In this document: one piece after another, positions 8,247-17,495 of the stretch
How positions within the stretch are numbered: the first letter of the stretch is position 1
Layout: each line of letters begins with the position of its first letter
Source of the DNA: an uncultured Prevotellaceae bacterium
Lineage (GTDB): Bacteria; Bacteroidota; Bacteroidia; Bacteroidales; Bacteroidaceae
NCBI GenBank assembly: GCA_902779455.1
Contig: CACZBS010000011.1
Coordinates: 62,001-126,000 of the forward strand
Length of the DNA stretch: 64,000 nt
Reading direction: 5' to 3'
The notes under the pieces: model-generated
Seen by the model: the letters and a program-made list of their open reading frames with translations, nothing else
Told to the model about the DNA's origin: nothing
Databases searched by the model: none
Program-made: the position numbers and the translations under genes

Positions 8247-8651
8247 ATGGAGTGGATGAAGAGCGGGCGGATGGCCGAGATTGTGCGGTTCGGCGTCGTG
8301 GGCGTCGTGGCGACGGCCATCCACTACGGCGTCTATTATGTGCTGCTCTCAGTCATGAACCCCACGCTGGCCTACACCATCGGCTACGCCGTCAGCTTCT
8401 GCTGCAACTATGTCCTGTCGTCGCGCTTCACGTTCCGCGTGGGCATGTCCGTCGGGCGTGCCGCCAGCTTCGGACTGAGCCACGTGATGAACTATCTCAT
8501 CGGCGTGGGCCTGCTCAACGTGGTGCTGTGGCTGGGCGTGAGCCGCGAGGTGGCGCCGCTGCCCGTCTTCGTGATGGTCGTGCCGATCAACTATCTGTTA
8601 GTGAGATTTGCCTTAACTTATAGAAACAATAATAAGAAAGATGAAGAATAA
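8247..8651 (+). CDS. GtrA-family four-helix membrane protein
   Basis: 134 aa with four hydrophobic helices. IVRFGVVGVVATAIHYGVYYVLL and YTIGYAVSFCCNYVLSSRFTFR are the GtrA signature. GtrA proteins are thought to help flip or channel undecaprenyl-phosphate-linked sugars for surface glycosylation. A GtrB-like transferase is at 17488, not adjacent. It overlaps the phosphatase gene start by 11 bases. Confidence 0.85.
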   Translation: MEWMKSGRMAEIVRFGVVGVVATAIHYGVYYVLLSVMNPTLAYTIGYAVSFCCNYVLSSRFTFRVGMSVGRAASFGLSHVMNYLIGVGLLNVVLWLGVSREVAPLPVFVMVVPINYLLVRFALTYRNNNKKDEE

Positions 8652-9957
8652 GTGTTATCTGAAGCAGGGCCTGTCGCTCATCGTGATGCTCATCATGGGC
8701 TCAGCTGTCGGCCGGGCCCAGCAGGTCTTGGAGCTTAACTACAAGGTGAACGTCGAGAACGAGATCGTCAAGCGCTACATGAGGGAGGTGTCCTACATGC
8801 CGGGCGAGCCCTCGCGGCTGGCCGACTATAAGCCTTACGGCGGACTGGTCGTCTACTATCCCAACCCGCTCGTCATCGACGTGCCTTACTATCGGACAGA
8901 CTCGCTCCACATCGTCTGCTGCGACGCCACGACGCACGAGGACTCCATCGTCTACGACGTGTTCACCGACGACAACAAGGTGACGCTCTACAACCTCATC
9001 CCGCAGCGCACCTACTACTATGAGGTGAAGGACGACGCCGGCCAGCTGCTGCAGAAGGGTCAGATCGCGACCAGCGGACAGGTGCGCATGCTCCGCATCG
9101 ACGGCAACGTGTTAAACGTGCGCGACCTGGGCGGCATTGAGACGACTGACGGCATGCGCATCCGCTACGGCAAGCTCTTCCGCGGCTCGGAGCTCAACTG
9201 GGCCTACGAGGCGACGCCTGAGGGACTGGCGATGCTGCGCCAGCTGGGTGTTGACGCTGAGATCGACATGCGCAACTATCGTGAGGCCATCGACAACCAG
9301 GCGCAGTCGGGCGTCTCCGTCTTCGGGTTCCATGGCAGCAGCTCTACGCCGGCCGGCGAGGTGCCCACTTATCTCTATACGAACGACAGCGGCCAGATTC
9401 CGTCGAACATCGACACGTATCTGTGGAAATACAAGTGGCGCCAGGAGTTTGAGTTCATCGTCAACAACCTGCGCGTGGGCCGCGGCATCTATTATCACTG
9501 CATCTACGGCCGCGACCGCACGGGCTATCTGTCGTTCCTGCTCGAGGGTCTGCTGGGCGTGCCTTACAGCGAGCTCATCAAGGACTATGAGCTGAGCTTC
9601 ATGACCACCGGACTCGACAAGAAGGAGTCCATCGACGAGGTCTTCAACTTCATCGACGGCATGGAGGGCGAGACGCTGCGCGACCGCTTCAACAGCTACT
9701 TCCGCACCAAGCTGGGCGTCAGCCAGGAGGACATCGACTTCTTCTGCGCCGAGATGCTCGAGGAGATTCCTGAGGAGCAGGAGAATCCCTTCACACCCAC
9801 GGCCATCGACGAACGGCCCGTTTCAGCCGCTGCTGGCGCCGCTGTCTGTTATGACCTGTCAGGTCGCCGGGTGTCTGGGGGTCAGCCCCGTGGTGGCATC
9901 TATCTGCAGCCCGACGGCCAGGGCGGATACCGCAAGGTGGTCAGCAGGCAGCGCTGA
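8641..9957 (+). CDS. Secreted tyrosine-protein phosphatase with short C-terminal sorting-like tail
   Basis: 438 aa. Signal peptide about 1-26 (ends GRAQQ). A beta-rich FnIII-like region covers about 30-145. The phosphatase core starts at NVRDLGG and holds the P-loop HCIYGRDRTG with nucleophile C287 and R293 (CX5R), like the Y_phosphatase3/SIW14 type. The last about 25 residues, CYDLSGRRV...GGIYL...YRKVV, match the short tail shared by other secreted proteins in this window (26998, 28929, 15589). Probably periplasmic or surface-exposed. The substrate is unknown and could be phosphotyrosine or phosphoinositide. Confidence 0.85.
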   Translation: MKNKCYLKQGLSLIVMLIMGSAVGRAQQVLELNYKVNVENEIVKRYMREVSYMPGEPSRLADYKPYGGLVVYYPNPLVIDVPYYRTDSLHIVCCDATTHEDSIVYDVFTDDNKVTLYNLIPQRTYYYEVKDDAGQLLQKGQIATSGQVRMLRIDGNVLNVRDLGGIETTDGMRIRYGKLFRGSELNWAYEATPEGLAMLRQLGVDAEIDMRNYREAIDNQAQSGVSVFGFHGSSSTPAGEVPTYLYTNDSGQIPSNIDTYLWKYKWRQEFEFIVNNLRVGRGIYYHCIYGRDRTGYLSFLLEGLLGVPYSELIKDYELSFMTTGLDKKESIDEVFNFIDGMEGETLRDRFNSYFRTKLGVSQEDIDFFCAEMLEEIPEEQENPFTPTAIDERPVSAAAGAAVCYDLSGRRVSGGQPRGGIYLQPDGQGGYRKVVSRQR

Positions 9958-9995
9958 TTTTTCTTCGAATAAAGAAAAGTGTCAGGCAGCTTTCG

Positions 9996-10140
9996 TATGA
10001 GAAAGTTACAGACCCCACCCCCAACCCCTCCCCTTGAAGGGAGGGGAGCAGCTGCGCCGTCATTTCCGTCGGACAATGCGGTAGCCACTCCCCTCCCTTC
10101 AAGGGGAGGGGTCGGGGGTGGGGTCTCTAACTTCTTCATA
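9996..10140. repeat. Family A palindromic element (copy 2)
   Basis: Outer arms TATGAGAAAGTTA (9996) and TAACTTCTTCATA (10128-10140) enclose CCCCACCCCC/GGGGGTGGGG arms and the conserved GCAGCTGCGCCGTC...GCGGTAGCC centre. An extra half-copy (GGGGGTGAGGTCTCTAATT) follows at about 10153-10171. The rest of the gap to 10231 holds no gene. Confidence 0.85.
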
Positions 10141-10231
10141 CACCATATTCCTGGGGGTGAGGTCTCTAATTAATCCACACTGCTTTTTTATAACCTAAAA
10201 ACTAAATAAGAGGTTTTCCTATCTATAACAT

Positions 10232-11146
10232 ATGATTTCAGTCGTCGTACCTATATATAATTCAGCCGACACCATTGCGGAGTGCATCGAGAGCATCCTG
10301 CGGCAGACAGTGGAGGACGTGGAGCTGTGGCTCGTCGACGACGGGTCGGAGGATGCGACGGCGACGATCATCGACGGCTATGCGGCGAAGGACCGCCGCG
10401 TCAGCGTCGTCCACCAGCCGAACAAGGGGCGCTCCGTAGCCCGCGCCGTGGGCGTCAGCAGGGCTCGCGGCGAGTGGGTCAGCTTCGTCGACAGCGACGA
10501 CCGTCTGCCATCTGATGCCCTTGAGCTGTTGATGGCTAAGGCAACGCCCGACGTCGACATCGTGCTGGGCAACGGCCATCTGCTGCCCGATGAGCACAGG
10601 GACCTCATACCCATGGCCGACTTCCGCCCCATGGCCGTACGGGCCGACGGACCCATCGGCGTGCCCTGGGGCAACCTCTATCGCCGCAGCGTGCTGACGC
10701 CGTGGCTGTTCGACGTGCCGCGCCATATCGTCAACGGCGAGGACTATCTCTTCTGGCTGCGACTGGCGTTCAGCACGGAGCGGCCCGTGGCCGTCGTCCG
10801 CGAGTCGGTCTACGACAAGGGCGCTGAGCACACGTCGAACTCGTTCCGCTGGACGGCCGACTATTGCTATGAGCTGAACGAGCTGCGCCGACTGTCGATC
10901 CCTGCCGATTGTCGTGCGGCCTACGAGGCCGACATGCTCTGCGACCGCCTGGCGAACATGTTCGCCGTGGCCACGTGGCAGCACCGCCAGGAGTGGTCAG
11001 CGAGCCGCTATTATCAGGAACTGCTCGCCGACGCCCGCCGACTGGGCCGGCCCCTGACCTTGAAGCAACGACTGTTCTTCGCCCTGCCGAGCCTTCGCCT
11101 CAGAGGGCTCTATGCATGGCTGAGCCAAAAAATGAGAAACGCATGA
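10232..11146 (+). CDS. Glycosyltransferase family 2
   Basis: 304 aa. GT-A fold marks: SVVVPIYNSADTIAECIESILRQT at the start, WLVDDGSED for nucleotide-sugar binding, and FVDSDDRLP containing the metal-binding DxD. No membrane helix is evident, so a cytosolic enzyme acting on surface-glycan precursors is likely. The stop overlaps the next start as ATGA (11143-11146), so the two genes are translationally coupled. Donor and acceptor are unknown. Confidence 0.88.
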   Translation: MISVVVPIYNSADTIAECIESILRQTVEDVELWLVDDGSEDATATIIDGYAAKDRRVSVVHQPNKGRSVARAVGVSRARGEWVSFVDSDDRLPSDALELLMAKATPDVDIVLGNGHLLPDEHRDLIPMADFRPMAVRADGPIGVPWGNLYRRSVLTPWLFDVPRHIVNGEDYLFWLRLAFSTERPVAVVRESVYDKGAEHTSNSFRWTADYCYELNELRRLSIPADCRAAYEADMLCDRLANMFAVATWQHRQEWSASRYYQELLADARRLGRPLTLKQRLFFALPSLRLRGLYAWLSQKMRNA

Positions 11147-12768
11147 AGCAACAGAAACCCTACTATCTCTTCCTCACGCTGCTCGGCGTGGCCATGCTCT
11201 GCCTGAACCTGCTCGACGCGCCGTCACTGAGCGACGACGTCATCTATCGCTTCATGTGGCAAGCGGACGACTCGGCGCCCGTCGAGCCGATCCGTTCGCT
11301 GGGCGACCTGTTCCGATCGCAGTGGACCCACTATCTCGTGACCAACGGCCGATGGGTGGTCCATCTGCTGGCGCAGGCCTTCCTCGTTTTTATCCCCCCT
11401 GTGGTGCTGCAGGTGCTGAACACGCTGCTCTTTGTCCTGCTCGTCCATCTGACGAGCGTCTGGCTGACGGCCGACCCCGCCCGACGGCTCTTTGCCGCCA
11501 CGCTGGTCAGCTTCTTCGTGCTCGTCGTCTTCCAGGGACTGGCGACGACGTTGCTGTGGGACCTCGGCACGTTCAACTACCTGTGGGTGCTCACCGCCAC
11601 GATGGGCCTGCTGCTCTGGATGCGACGCCAGAAGGAGCGGCCGCTGAGCGTGGCGACGGTGCTGCTCTCACCTCTCGCCTTCTTCGTCGGCTGCAGCCAC
11701 GAGGGGCTCTCGCTGCCCATGAGCATAGGCTTCGCTGCCTATCTCTTTATCAACAGGAAGGAGCCGACGGCCCGACGCCTGACGATCCCCATGCTGTGGT
11801 ATATGGTGGGCACCCTCTGCGTGCTCGCCTCGCCGGGCATCTGGAACCGATCGACGGAGGGCATCAGCATGATGAACCGCCTCCTGAGCGGAGCAGTCAA
11901 CCTGGTGTTCAATATGCGCGTTTTCTGGCTTCTCCTGCTCACTCTGGCCATCTGCTGGCGCAGAGATAAGGCGGCGACGAGAAAGGCCGTCAGCGAGCGT
12001 TTACCGGCCTTTGTGGCGTTGTTGGCGGCCGTAGGCATCGTCGTGCTGTGCGGCACCAACCTTGAGCGCGTCTGCTTCTTCGTCGAGTTCATCTCGATGA
12101 CGCTCTTGGTCGGGATGCTGGCGATGCGGCTGGGCAGCCTGTGGCAGAAGCGGCTGACGGTCTTGGCCTGCGTCGTCATGCTGATCATGTTCGTGCCGGC
12201 CTATATGGTCAGGCAGGAGAACCTCGACTGCTGGCGCAAGGCCGAGGCGCAGATGATGTCGCCGGGCCGCGAGCTGATTGCCGTCAGCTGTCCTGTGCGT
12301 GGCGAGAACCGGGTGATGGACTATTTCCGCAGCCACTACGTTAATCCATGCATCACGTTCGGATACTATTGCTCCTACATGGCCTTCGATTCTACCGACG
12401 TCAACATGCGCTGTGCGGCCAAGCTCTATGGCAAGGAGAAGCTCGTCTTCCTGCCCGACGATGTCGTCAGACGCATTGAGGCCGACACGACGGCCTACGC
12501 CCAGCCGGAGCTATGCGCCGACCGCTCGCTCTACGTATGGCAGTTGCCTGAGTCGACGACAGCGGTCAGCAAGGTGACCTTCGTGCTCGACGATGAGGAC
12601 CTGAGCCGACTGATGCCCCATCAGCGGCTGCTGGCCTACAAGGAGCCGACCTACGAAGTCGACGACTATCGCTATGAGGTCGTGGAGGTCAGCGGACGGC
12701 CCTACCTCGTGTTCACCCGCCCGATGACCAACATCATGCGGCGCCTCAACCACATAGAATACGAGTGA
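11143..12768 (+). CDS. Polytopic membrane protein of glycan-biosynthesis type (DUF6056-like)
   Basis: 541 aa from the ATG at 11143; ATG 11116 is also in frame. About 10-11 hydrophobic helices occupy the first 390 residues. Charged loops include APSLSDDVIYRFMWQ near the N-terminus and TNGRWVVHLLAQAFL. A soluble C-terminal domain of about 150 residues follows. The early acidic pair in the first loop and the topology resemble GT-C glycosyltransferases and DUF6056 proteins. It is coupled to the GT2 gene, so assembly or polymerisation of a surface glycan is a reasonable inference. It meets the acyltransferase gene tail-to-tail with a 23-base overlap. Confidence 0.65.
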   Translation: MKQQKPYYLFLTLLGVAMLCLNLLDAPSLSDDVIYRFMWQADDSAPVEPIRSLGDLFRSQWTHYLVTNGRWVVHLLAQAFLVFIPPVVLQVLNTLLFVLLVHLTSVWLTADPARRLFAATLVSFFVLVVFQGLATTLLWDLGTFNYLWVLTATMGLLLWMRRQKERPLSVATVLLSPLAFFVGCSHEGLSLPMSIGFAAYLFINRKEPTARRLTIPMLWYMVGTLCVLASPGIWNRSTEGISMMNRLLSGAVNLVFNMRVFWLLLLTLAICWRRDKAATRKAVSERLPAFVALLAAVGIVVLCGTNLERVCFFVEFISMTLLVGMLAMRLGSLWQKRLTVLACVVMLIMFVPAYMVRQENLDCWRKAEAQMMSPGRELIAVSCPVRGENRVMDYFRSHYVNPCITFGYYCSYMAFDSTDVNMRCAAKLYGKEKLVFLPDDVVRRIEADTTAYAQPELCADRSLYVWQLPESTTAVSKVTFVLDDEDLSRLMPHQRLLAYKEPTYEVDDYRYEVVEVSGRPYLVFTRPMTNIMRRLNHIEYE

Positions 12769-13774
12769 GCCGCTGCTTGGCCCTGTCGTAGAGCCAGCCG
12801 AGGAGGATGGAGGCATAGACGACGGCCACGGCAATGGCCGTGACGATGGCCAGCTTCAGGAAAACGTTCATCTGCGGCCCCTGCAGGAAGGGCGTCGAGA
12901 TGAAGCGGATGAAGAAGTAGTGGAAGATGTAGATGTGGAGCGTGTGGCGCCCGACAAAGAGGAGCTGTCGGCTGACCGCTGACTGGTTGTCGCGCAGCTG
13001 ATAGAACAGGGCGAAGAGGGCTGCGATGGCCAGCAGGGCGATGAGGCCCTCGACGACGACGGACGTCAGTCCTTCCAGCGTCTGCAGCCTGTCGTAGCAG
13101 GCCGTGAGTGTCAGCACGTAGGCGGCGGCCAGGAGGAGTCCCTTGGCGAGGCTGTGGCGTTGGGTGAGCAGTCGGTGTAGCTCGTATTTCCTCACAAGAA
13201 ATCCGATGATGAAGAATGGCCAGAAGATGTAGCAGCTGTATATAGTGAACACCGACAGGATCGGCTCGGGCAGATGCACCAGCACCTTGAACACCATCCA
13301 GACGGCCATGGCCAGCAGGATGTCGGCCAGGAACGTGTAACCTTTTTTATTTATCAGCAGATTTGACGTTACCCGGAATACAGGCATGACGAGGTAGAAG
13401 ATGGCGAGGGCCAGGAGATACCAGTAGCCGTTGTGGCCGCCGCAGAGGAAGAAGTCGCTGACCTTGCCGATGAGCAGGGCGTTGGCCAGTCCGACGACGA
13501 GCATGGGTCGGAGGAAGCTCCACGACTTGCGCATCGACTTGCGGGCCGTGGGCGCCTCATAGACGACGAAGCCAGAGAGAAACCAGAACAGTGGCACGTG
13601 GAAGGTGCAGATGACGTTGAAGATGAGCTCGTCGTCGAAGCTCGTCTCATTATAGGTGCAGAAATAGAAGACGTGACCCATGACGACGAGCAGCATGGCC
13701 AGCGCCTTGAGCATGTCGACGTGTGTCATGCGTCGGCCGTCAGGGGCGGATGTAGATTTTCTTTGTTGTTCCAT
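12746..13774 (-). CDS. Acyltransferase 3 family membrane protein
   Basis: 342 aa with about ten membrane helices. The N-terminal HVDMLKALAMLLVVMGHVFYF carries the conserved His after the first helix. FHVPLFWFLSGFVVY is the second signature of the OafA/NodX-like family, which moves acyl groups across the inner membrane onto sugars. Its start lies inside the 3' end of the upstream CotH gene (35-base overlap), so the two are cotranscribed. Likely substrate is a surface glycan. Confidence 0.85.
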   Translation of the reverse strand: MEQQRKSTSAPDGRRMTHVDMLKALAMLLVVMGHVFYFCTYNETSFDDELIFNVICTFHVPLFWFLSGFVVYEAPTARKSMRKSWSFLRPMLVVGLANALLIGKVSDFFLCGGHNGYWYLLALAIFYLVMPVFRVTSNLLINKKGYTFLADILLAMAVWMVFKVLVHLPEPILSVFTIYSCYIFWPFFIIGFLVRKYELHRLLTQRHSLAKGLLLAAAYVLTLTACYDRLQTLEGLTSVVVEGLIALLAIAALFALFYQLRDNQSAVSRQLLFVGRHTLHIYIFHYFFIRFISTPFLQGPQMNVFLKLAIVTAIAVAVVYASILLGWLYDRAKQRLTRILCG

Positions 13775-15332
13775 CGGTGTAGAGTATGATGACGAAGCCC
13801 GTGGCTGAGCCGAGCGACGGCAGCCGCTGGCCCTTCATGTTGTAGTAGGCCTTGACCGCCGGGTCGACGGTCAGCGGCTCGGGCTGTGGCTCCTCAGCGA
13901 CGTAGCCGAGCTCCGTGTCCATCCAGTGGAGGCGCTCCGTGATCCACGTCCTGAGGTATTCTATTTCCTTTTCCCACGTGTTGACCATCTTATGGTAAGG
14001 CACGGGCCAGATGGCGCGGCCCCAGATGGGCCACGTCTGATAGTTGCGCTCGCGGGCGCCGTCGGCGTCGAGGAGGCTGACGAGCGAGTCGATGGTATGG
14101 GTGATGTGGCGCTCGCTGTAGGTGGTGCGGCGATAGAGGGCCCAGCGCTGTCGCAGCTCGCTGACGTAAGTGGAGTCCTCCATCAGCCGGGCCCACCAGA
14201 AGGGTATCTTGTAGTAGGCCGTGAGGTCCGACTCCCACGTGTTCTGATAGTGCCACCCGTCGGTGCGCCACGCGCCGATATAGTTGGCATTGCCCAGGGC
14301 GATGTTGAAGTCCCAGATGGTGGTCTTGAATCGCGGGTCCTGGCTGTCGCGCCGCTTGTAGATGTGGAAGCTCTGGCGGTAGGCGTCGATGTTGGCAGCG
14401 AACTCCTGCGTCAGCATCTGGTCGATGAAGGAGGTGACGTCGAGATACTGTCGGTAGCCCGTGTCGGGGTCGGCGAAGTCGTCGCTCTTGAGGCTGCTCT
14501 CCATGCGGTAGACGGCCTGCTGGATGTATTGTCGCTGCTGGGCGGTGATCTCGTCGTAGTCGGGGTCCTTATACTGGAAGTAGATGCGATAGTAGCGGCG
14601 GTAGGCCACGCCGTCGGCGTCGACGGCGGGGTAGCGCGAGGCGAACGTCGGCTCGTCGTTGCGGTCGACCTGCAGGTGGTAGCCGCCCGTGAGTGCGTCG
14701 CCCTCAGAGCCCGGGTCGTCGAGGTCGAGGCGGTTCTTGCCCTTGCGGGGCGTCTCGGCGATGAGGTAGACGCCATAGTAGGTGCCGTCGATGACGACCT
14801 CGCAGTGGCGCACGCGTGGTGTGAACTCGAAGAAGGGTCGTGAGAGCTGGAACATGAGTGCGTCGCGGATCATGCTGCGGTCGTTGAAGGGTGCCAGCAG
14901 CACCCATTCGTGGTCGCGTGGCATGCCCAGCAGCGTCGTCTTGCGCTTAGGTCCGTCGACGTCGTCGGTCTCGATGGTCTTCAGGCTGAGGGGTTTCTTG
15001 GCCGAGAGCGAGAACGACGAGTTGCCGCGATAGCGCAGGGCTATCCATCCGTCGTAGTCGGTGCGCTGGTCGGGGTTGGCGATGGTGTCGCCGTAGTTCA
15101 TGCCGTCAGGATTGTCGATGATCTTCATCCGGACGGCCACGCGGTAGGCCTTGTGGATGATGGTGCCACGGGTGTCGATGAAGACGATGGGCAGGTTGGT
15201 GCGGCTGACGACGGTCTGGTCGTTCTTCGGCCGGTAGTTGTTGGCATCGTAGGCGTCGGTCTGTGCACGGGCCGTCGCTGCTGTCAGGATGAGCAGCAGG
15301 AGCGTGATCAGACGACGACAAGGATGCAACAT
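13740..15332 (-). CDS. CotH kinase family secreted protein
   Basis: 530 aa. Signal peptide about 1-23 (ends ARAQ). RYRGNSSF, KKPLSLKT, LLGMPRDHEWVLLAPFNDRSMIRD and the IWDFNIALGNANY segment are hallmarks of the CotH kinase-like fold, in which the DFN-type motif binds metal. In Bacillus CotH phosphorylates spore-coat proteins; the role in Bacteroidota is unknown. The C-terminus AYYNMKGQRLP...KKIYIRP is a divergent form of the short secretion-like tail. A paralogue is 250 bases upstream at 15589. Confidence 0.87.
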   Translation of the reverse strand: MLHPCRRLITLLLLILTAATARAQTDAYDANNYRPKNDQTVVSRTNLPIVFIDTRGTIIHKAYRVAVRMKIIDNPDGMNYGDTIANPDQRTDYDGWIALRYRGNSSFSLSAKKPLSLKTIETDDVDGPKRKTTLLGMPRDHEWVLLAPFNDRSMIRDALMFQLSRPFFEFTPRVRHCEVVIDGTYYGVYLIAETPRKGKNRLDLDDPGSEGDALTGGYHLQVDRNDEPTFASRYPAVDADGVAYRRYYRIYFQYKDPDYDEITAQQRQYIQQAVYRMESSLKSDDFADPDTGYRQYLDVTSFIDQMLTQEFAANIDAYRQSFHIYKRRDSQDPRFKTTIWDFNIALGNANYIGAWRTDGWHYQNTWESDLTAYYKIPFWWARLMEDSTYVSELRQRWALYRRTTYSERHITHTIDSLVSLLDADGARERNYQTWPIWGRAIWPVPYHKMVNTWEKEIEYLRTWITERLHWMDTELGYVAEEPQPEPLTVDPAVKAYYNMKGQRLPSLGSATGFVIILYTDGTTKKIYIRP

Positions 15333-15369
15333 TTTTTTTATTGATTGTGTTTATAGTATATTAGTGATG

Positions 15370-15550
15370 TATAATGAAGTTAGAGACCCCACCCCCAACC
15401 CCTCCCCTTGAGGGGAGGGGAGAAAGCCTCCCCCAACCCCTCCGAAGGAGGGGAGTGGCTACCGCGCTGCCCGACGGGGATGACGGCGCAGCTGCTCCCC
15501 TCCCCTCAAGGGGAGGGGTTGGGGGTGGGGTCTGTAACTTCTTCATAATA
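15370..15550. repeat. Family A palindromic element (copy 3)
   Basis: ATGAAGTTAGAGACCCC at about 15374 and its complement ending TAACTTCTTCAT at about 15546 enclose G/C-run arms plus one extra CCCCCAACCCCTCCGAAGG unit. It separates the two CotH genes. No gene inside. Confidence 0.85.
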
Positions 15551-15588
15551 ACCATTTCTATATTCCTATAACTATAGTATATACCCCG

Positions 15589-17304
15589 CTATCGTCTCCT
15601 TACAACCACTTTCCGCCCTCTGCCGTCGATGTACAGGCCGGGGCGAAGCTGGGCGTGGCGGGGCGACCGTCGCCCCTGCAGGTCATAGACATACCCCGCC
15701 CCATCTCTTTCTGCGGGGACGGCGGCGATGCCTTCTGAGTCGCGTCCGAAGAATGCGTCGTTGAAGTAGAGGGGGAAGGTGTGGCGGTCGATCTCGTCCA
15801 TGTGGCGCTCGATCCACTGGCAGATGTAGGCGTACTCGGCGTCGAAGTCGATGGCCTCGCCTTTGACGTCGCTGTCGCCGCTCCAGAGGCCTGCCTCGCG
15901 CTGTGCGGCGCCGCTGGCGGTGATGAGCTCGTAGTAGTCGGTGAAGCGCTGGATGAGCGAGTCGGTGTGGAGCAGTCCGCCGGGCTGTCGCATCTCGCGG
16001 TAGCGGCTGTTGAGCCGGTCGTTGTAGCCCTTGTAGTTGGTCTTGAGGAGCCAGTAGAAGATGAAGACGTCGACGTCGTTCATGCTCTCCGGCACGATGG
16101 GGTTCACCTCGGGGTCCTCCTCGCCCGTGAGGACGGTCCCCCATCGCTGTCCGAAGGTGGCGTCGAGGTCCCATGGTGCGGGTGTCAGTCGGCGGTCGAT
16201 GTTCTTGTCGTAGATGGCCCAGTACATGTTCTTGCCGCTGTTGTCGTAGGCATTGGTGATGCTGGCGAATATGTTGTAGTAGAAGATGGGCTCCAGGTCG
16301 TAGTAGTCTTCGACGCACTGTGCGAAGTCCTCGTCGGTGCTGGTTCGTGCGATGTTGATGGCCTCGACGAGTGGTGCCCAGTCGGTGGTGTCGTTGTCCT
16401 CGAGGTCGGGGTATTTGACTTCGAATCCGCGCAGGCGGCCGCGGGTGTTGTCGTAGGCGGTGATGGAGTCGAACATCTGTGTGGCATCCCAGTTGATGCC
16501 TTTGTAGAGGCATCCGCGGATCTGGCCCGTCTCGGGGTTGACCTTGCGGATCTTCAGCTGCTTGCGGTCCATGTTCTCCGAGAGGTTGTAGAAGCCGCGA
16601 TAGTCGTCGTCGAGAAAGACCTCGACGACGCGGCCGCTGACGCCCGAGCGGGCCTCGGGCTCGCGGTCGGCCCAGTAGGGCTTGGGGGCCATGTCGTTCC
16701 ACAGGTCCATGGCGATGCGGTTGCGCAGTCGGAAGACGTCGGCCTGTCCGGCGTCGAGGATCCAGCTGTCGTCATGGCGCATGCCGAGCAGGGTGGTGTC
16801 CTGGGCGAGCTTCAGCTTGTAGTTGCGCTTGTGCTTGCCGGGGGCGTTGGTCGTGCCGCCGCGCCATCTGACGCGTGTGGCGAGCTGCGCGGTGGAGGGT
16901 GCGTCGGGGTCGGTGAAGTCGATGGTGGCGTCGATGTAGTCGTAGCCTATCTGTCCGTGGAGATGGACGACGGGGAGGAAGGTGAACTGCAGGTTGCGCA
17001 CGACGGTCTGGCCGAGTGTGTCGGTCATGACGACGGGATAGATGACGCCGGCGCGGATCTTACGGAAGTAGCAGCTGTCCTGGACGGGCTGTGAGGCGAT
17101 GCTGACGCTGGCCCAGAGGGAGTCGGACGTGCTGACGCTGAGCACGGGCGACGTGCCGAAGAGCGTGCGGGGAACGCAGGCCAGCAGCGTGTTGGTGCGC
17201 GCGTCGTAGTGGGTGCGGCGGCCGTCGATGATGAGCTGTGCGCGGGCCTGGGTTGTGGCGGCGGCAATGAGCAGGAGGACGATGAGGCTCCGTAGGACTA
17301 TCAT
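15589..17304 (-). CDS. CotH kinase family secreted protein (second copy)
   Basis: 571 aa from the ATG at 17304, chosen because MIVLRSLIVLLLIAAATTQARAQ is a good signal peptide, while a longer reading would enter a repeat. WRGGTTNAPGKHKRNYKLKL, LLGMRHDDSWILDAGQ and DIVER-like loops ending in APWDLDATFGQRW match the CotH fold, with the DLD metal motif. The tail YDLQGRR...GLYIDGRGRKVVVRR is the short shared C-terminal motif. It is clearly diverged from the 13740 copy. Function unknown. Confidence 0.86.
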   Translation of the reverse strand: MIVLRSLIVLLLIAAATTQARAQLIIDGRRTHYDARTNTLLACVPRTLFGTSPVLSVSTSDSLWASVSIASQPVQDSCYFRKIRAGVIYPVVMTDTLGQTVVRNLQFTFLPVVHLHGQIGYDYIDATIDFTDPDAPSTAQLATRVRWRGGTTNAPGKHKRNYKLKLAQDTTLLGMRHDDSWILDAGQADVFRLRNRIAMDLWNDMAPKPYWADREPEARSGVSGRVVEVFLDDDYRGFYNLSENMDRKQLKIRKVNPETGQIRGCLYKGINWDATQMFDSITAYDNTRGRLRGFEVKYPDLEDNDTTDWAPLVEAINIARTSTDEDFAQCVEDYYDLEPIFYYNIFASITNAYDNSGKNMYWAIYDKNIDRRLTPAPWDLDATFGQRWGTVLTGEEDPEVNPIVPESMNDVDVFIFYWLLKTNYKGYNDRLNSRYREMRQPGGLLHTDSLIQRFTDYYELITASGAAQREAGLWSGDSDVKGEAIDFDAEYAYICQWIERHMDEIDRHTFPLYFNDAFFGRDSEGIAAVPAERDGAGYVYDLQGRRSPRHAQLRPGLYIDGRGRKVVVRRR

Positions 17305-17332
17305 TTTTCTTGACACTGCCCTACCCCACTCG

Positions 17333-17495
17333 ACGGGAAGCGGTGCTTTTCGGGCAGAGAAGTGCCGCTTTTCGATCGGAAAAGCACCGCTTCTTGGATG
17401 GAGAAGGACCGTTTCTTGTTTATGCATATATTATTCTGTTGAAAATCAAAGGGTTAGCTGAATGGTCCGGAAAACTGCGAATTATGTTTACAAAT
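17333..17495. repeat. Family C palindromic element (copy 2)
   Basis: Three AAGCGG...CCGCTT palindromic words (17338-17420) are followed by the conserved end CTGTTGAAAATCAAAGG ... CTGCGAATTATGTTTACAAAT at about 17433-17490. The element runs into the last codons of the gtrB-like gene. Confidence 0.75.
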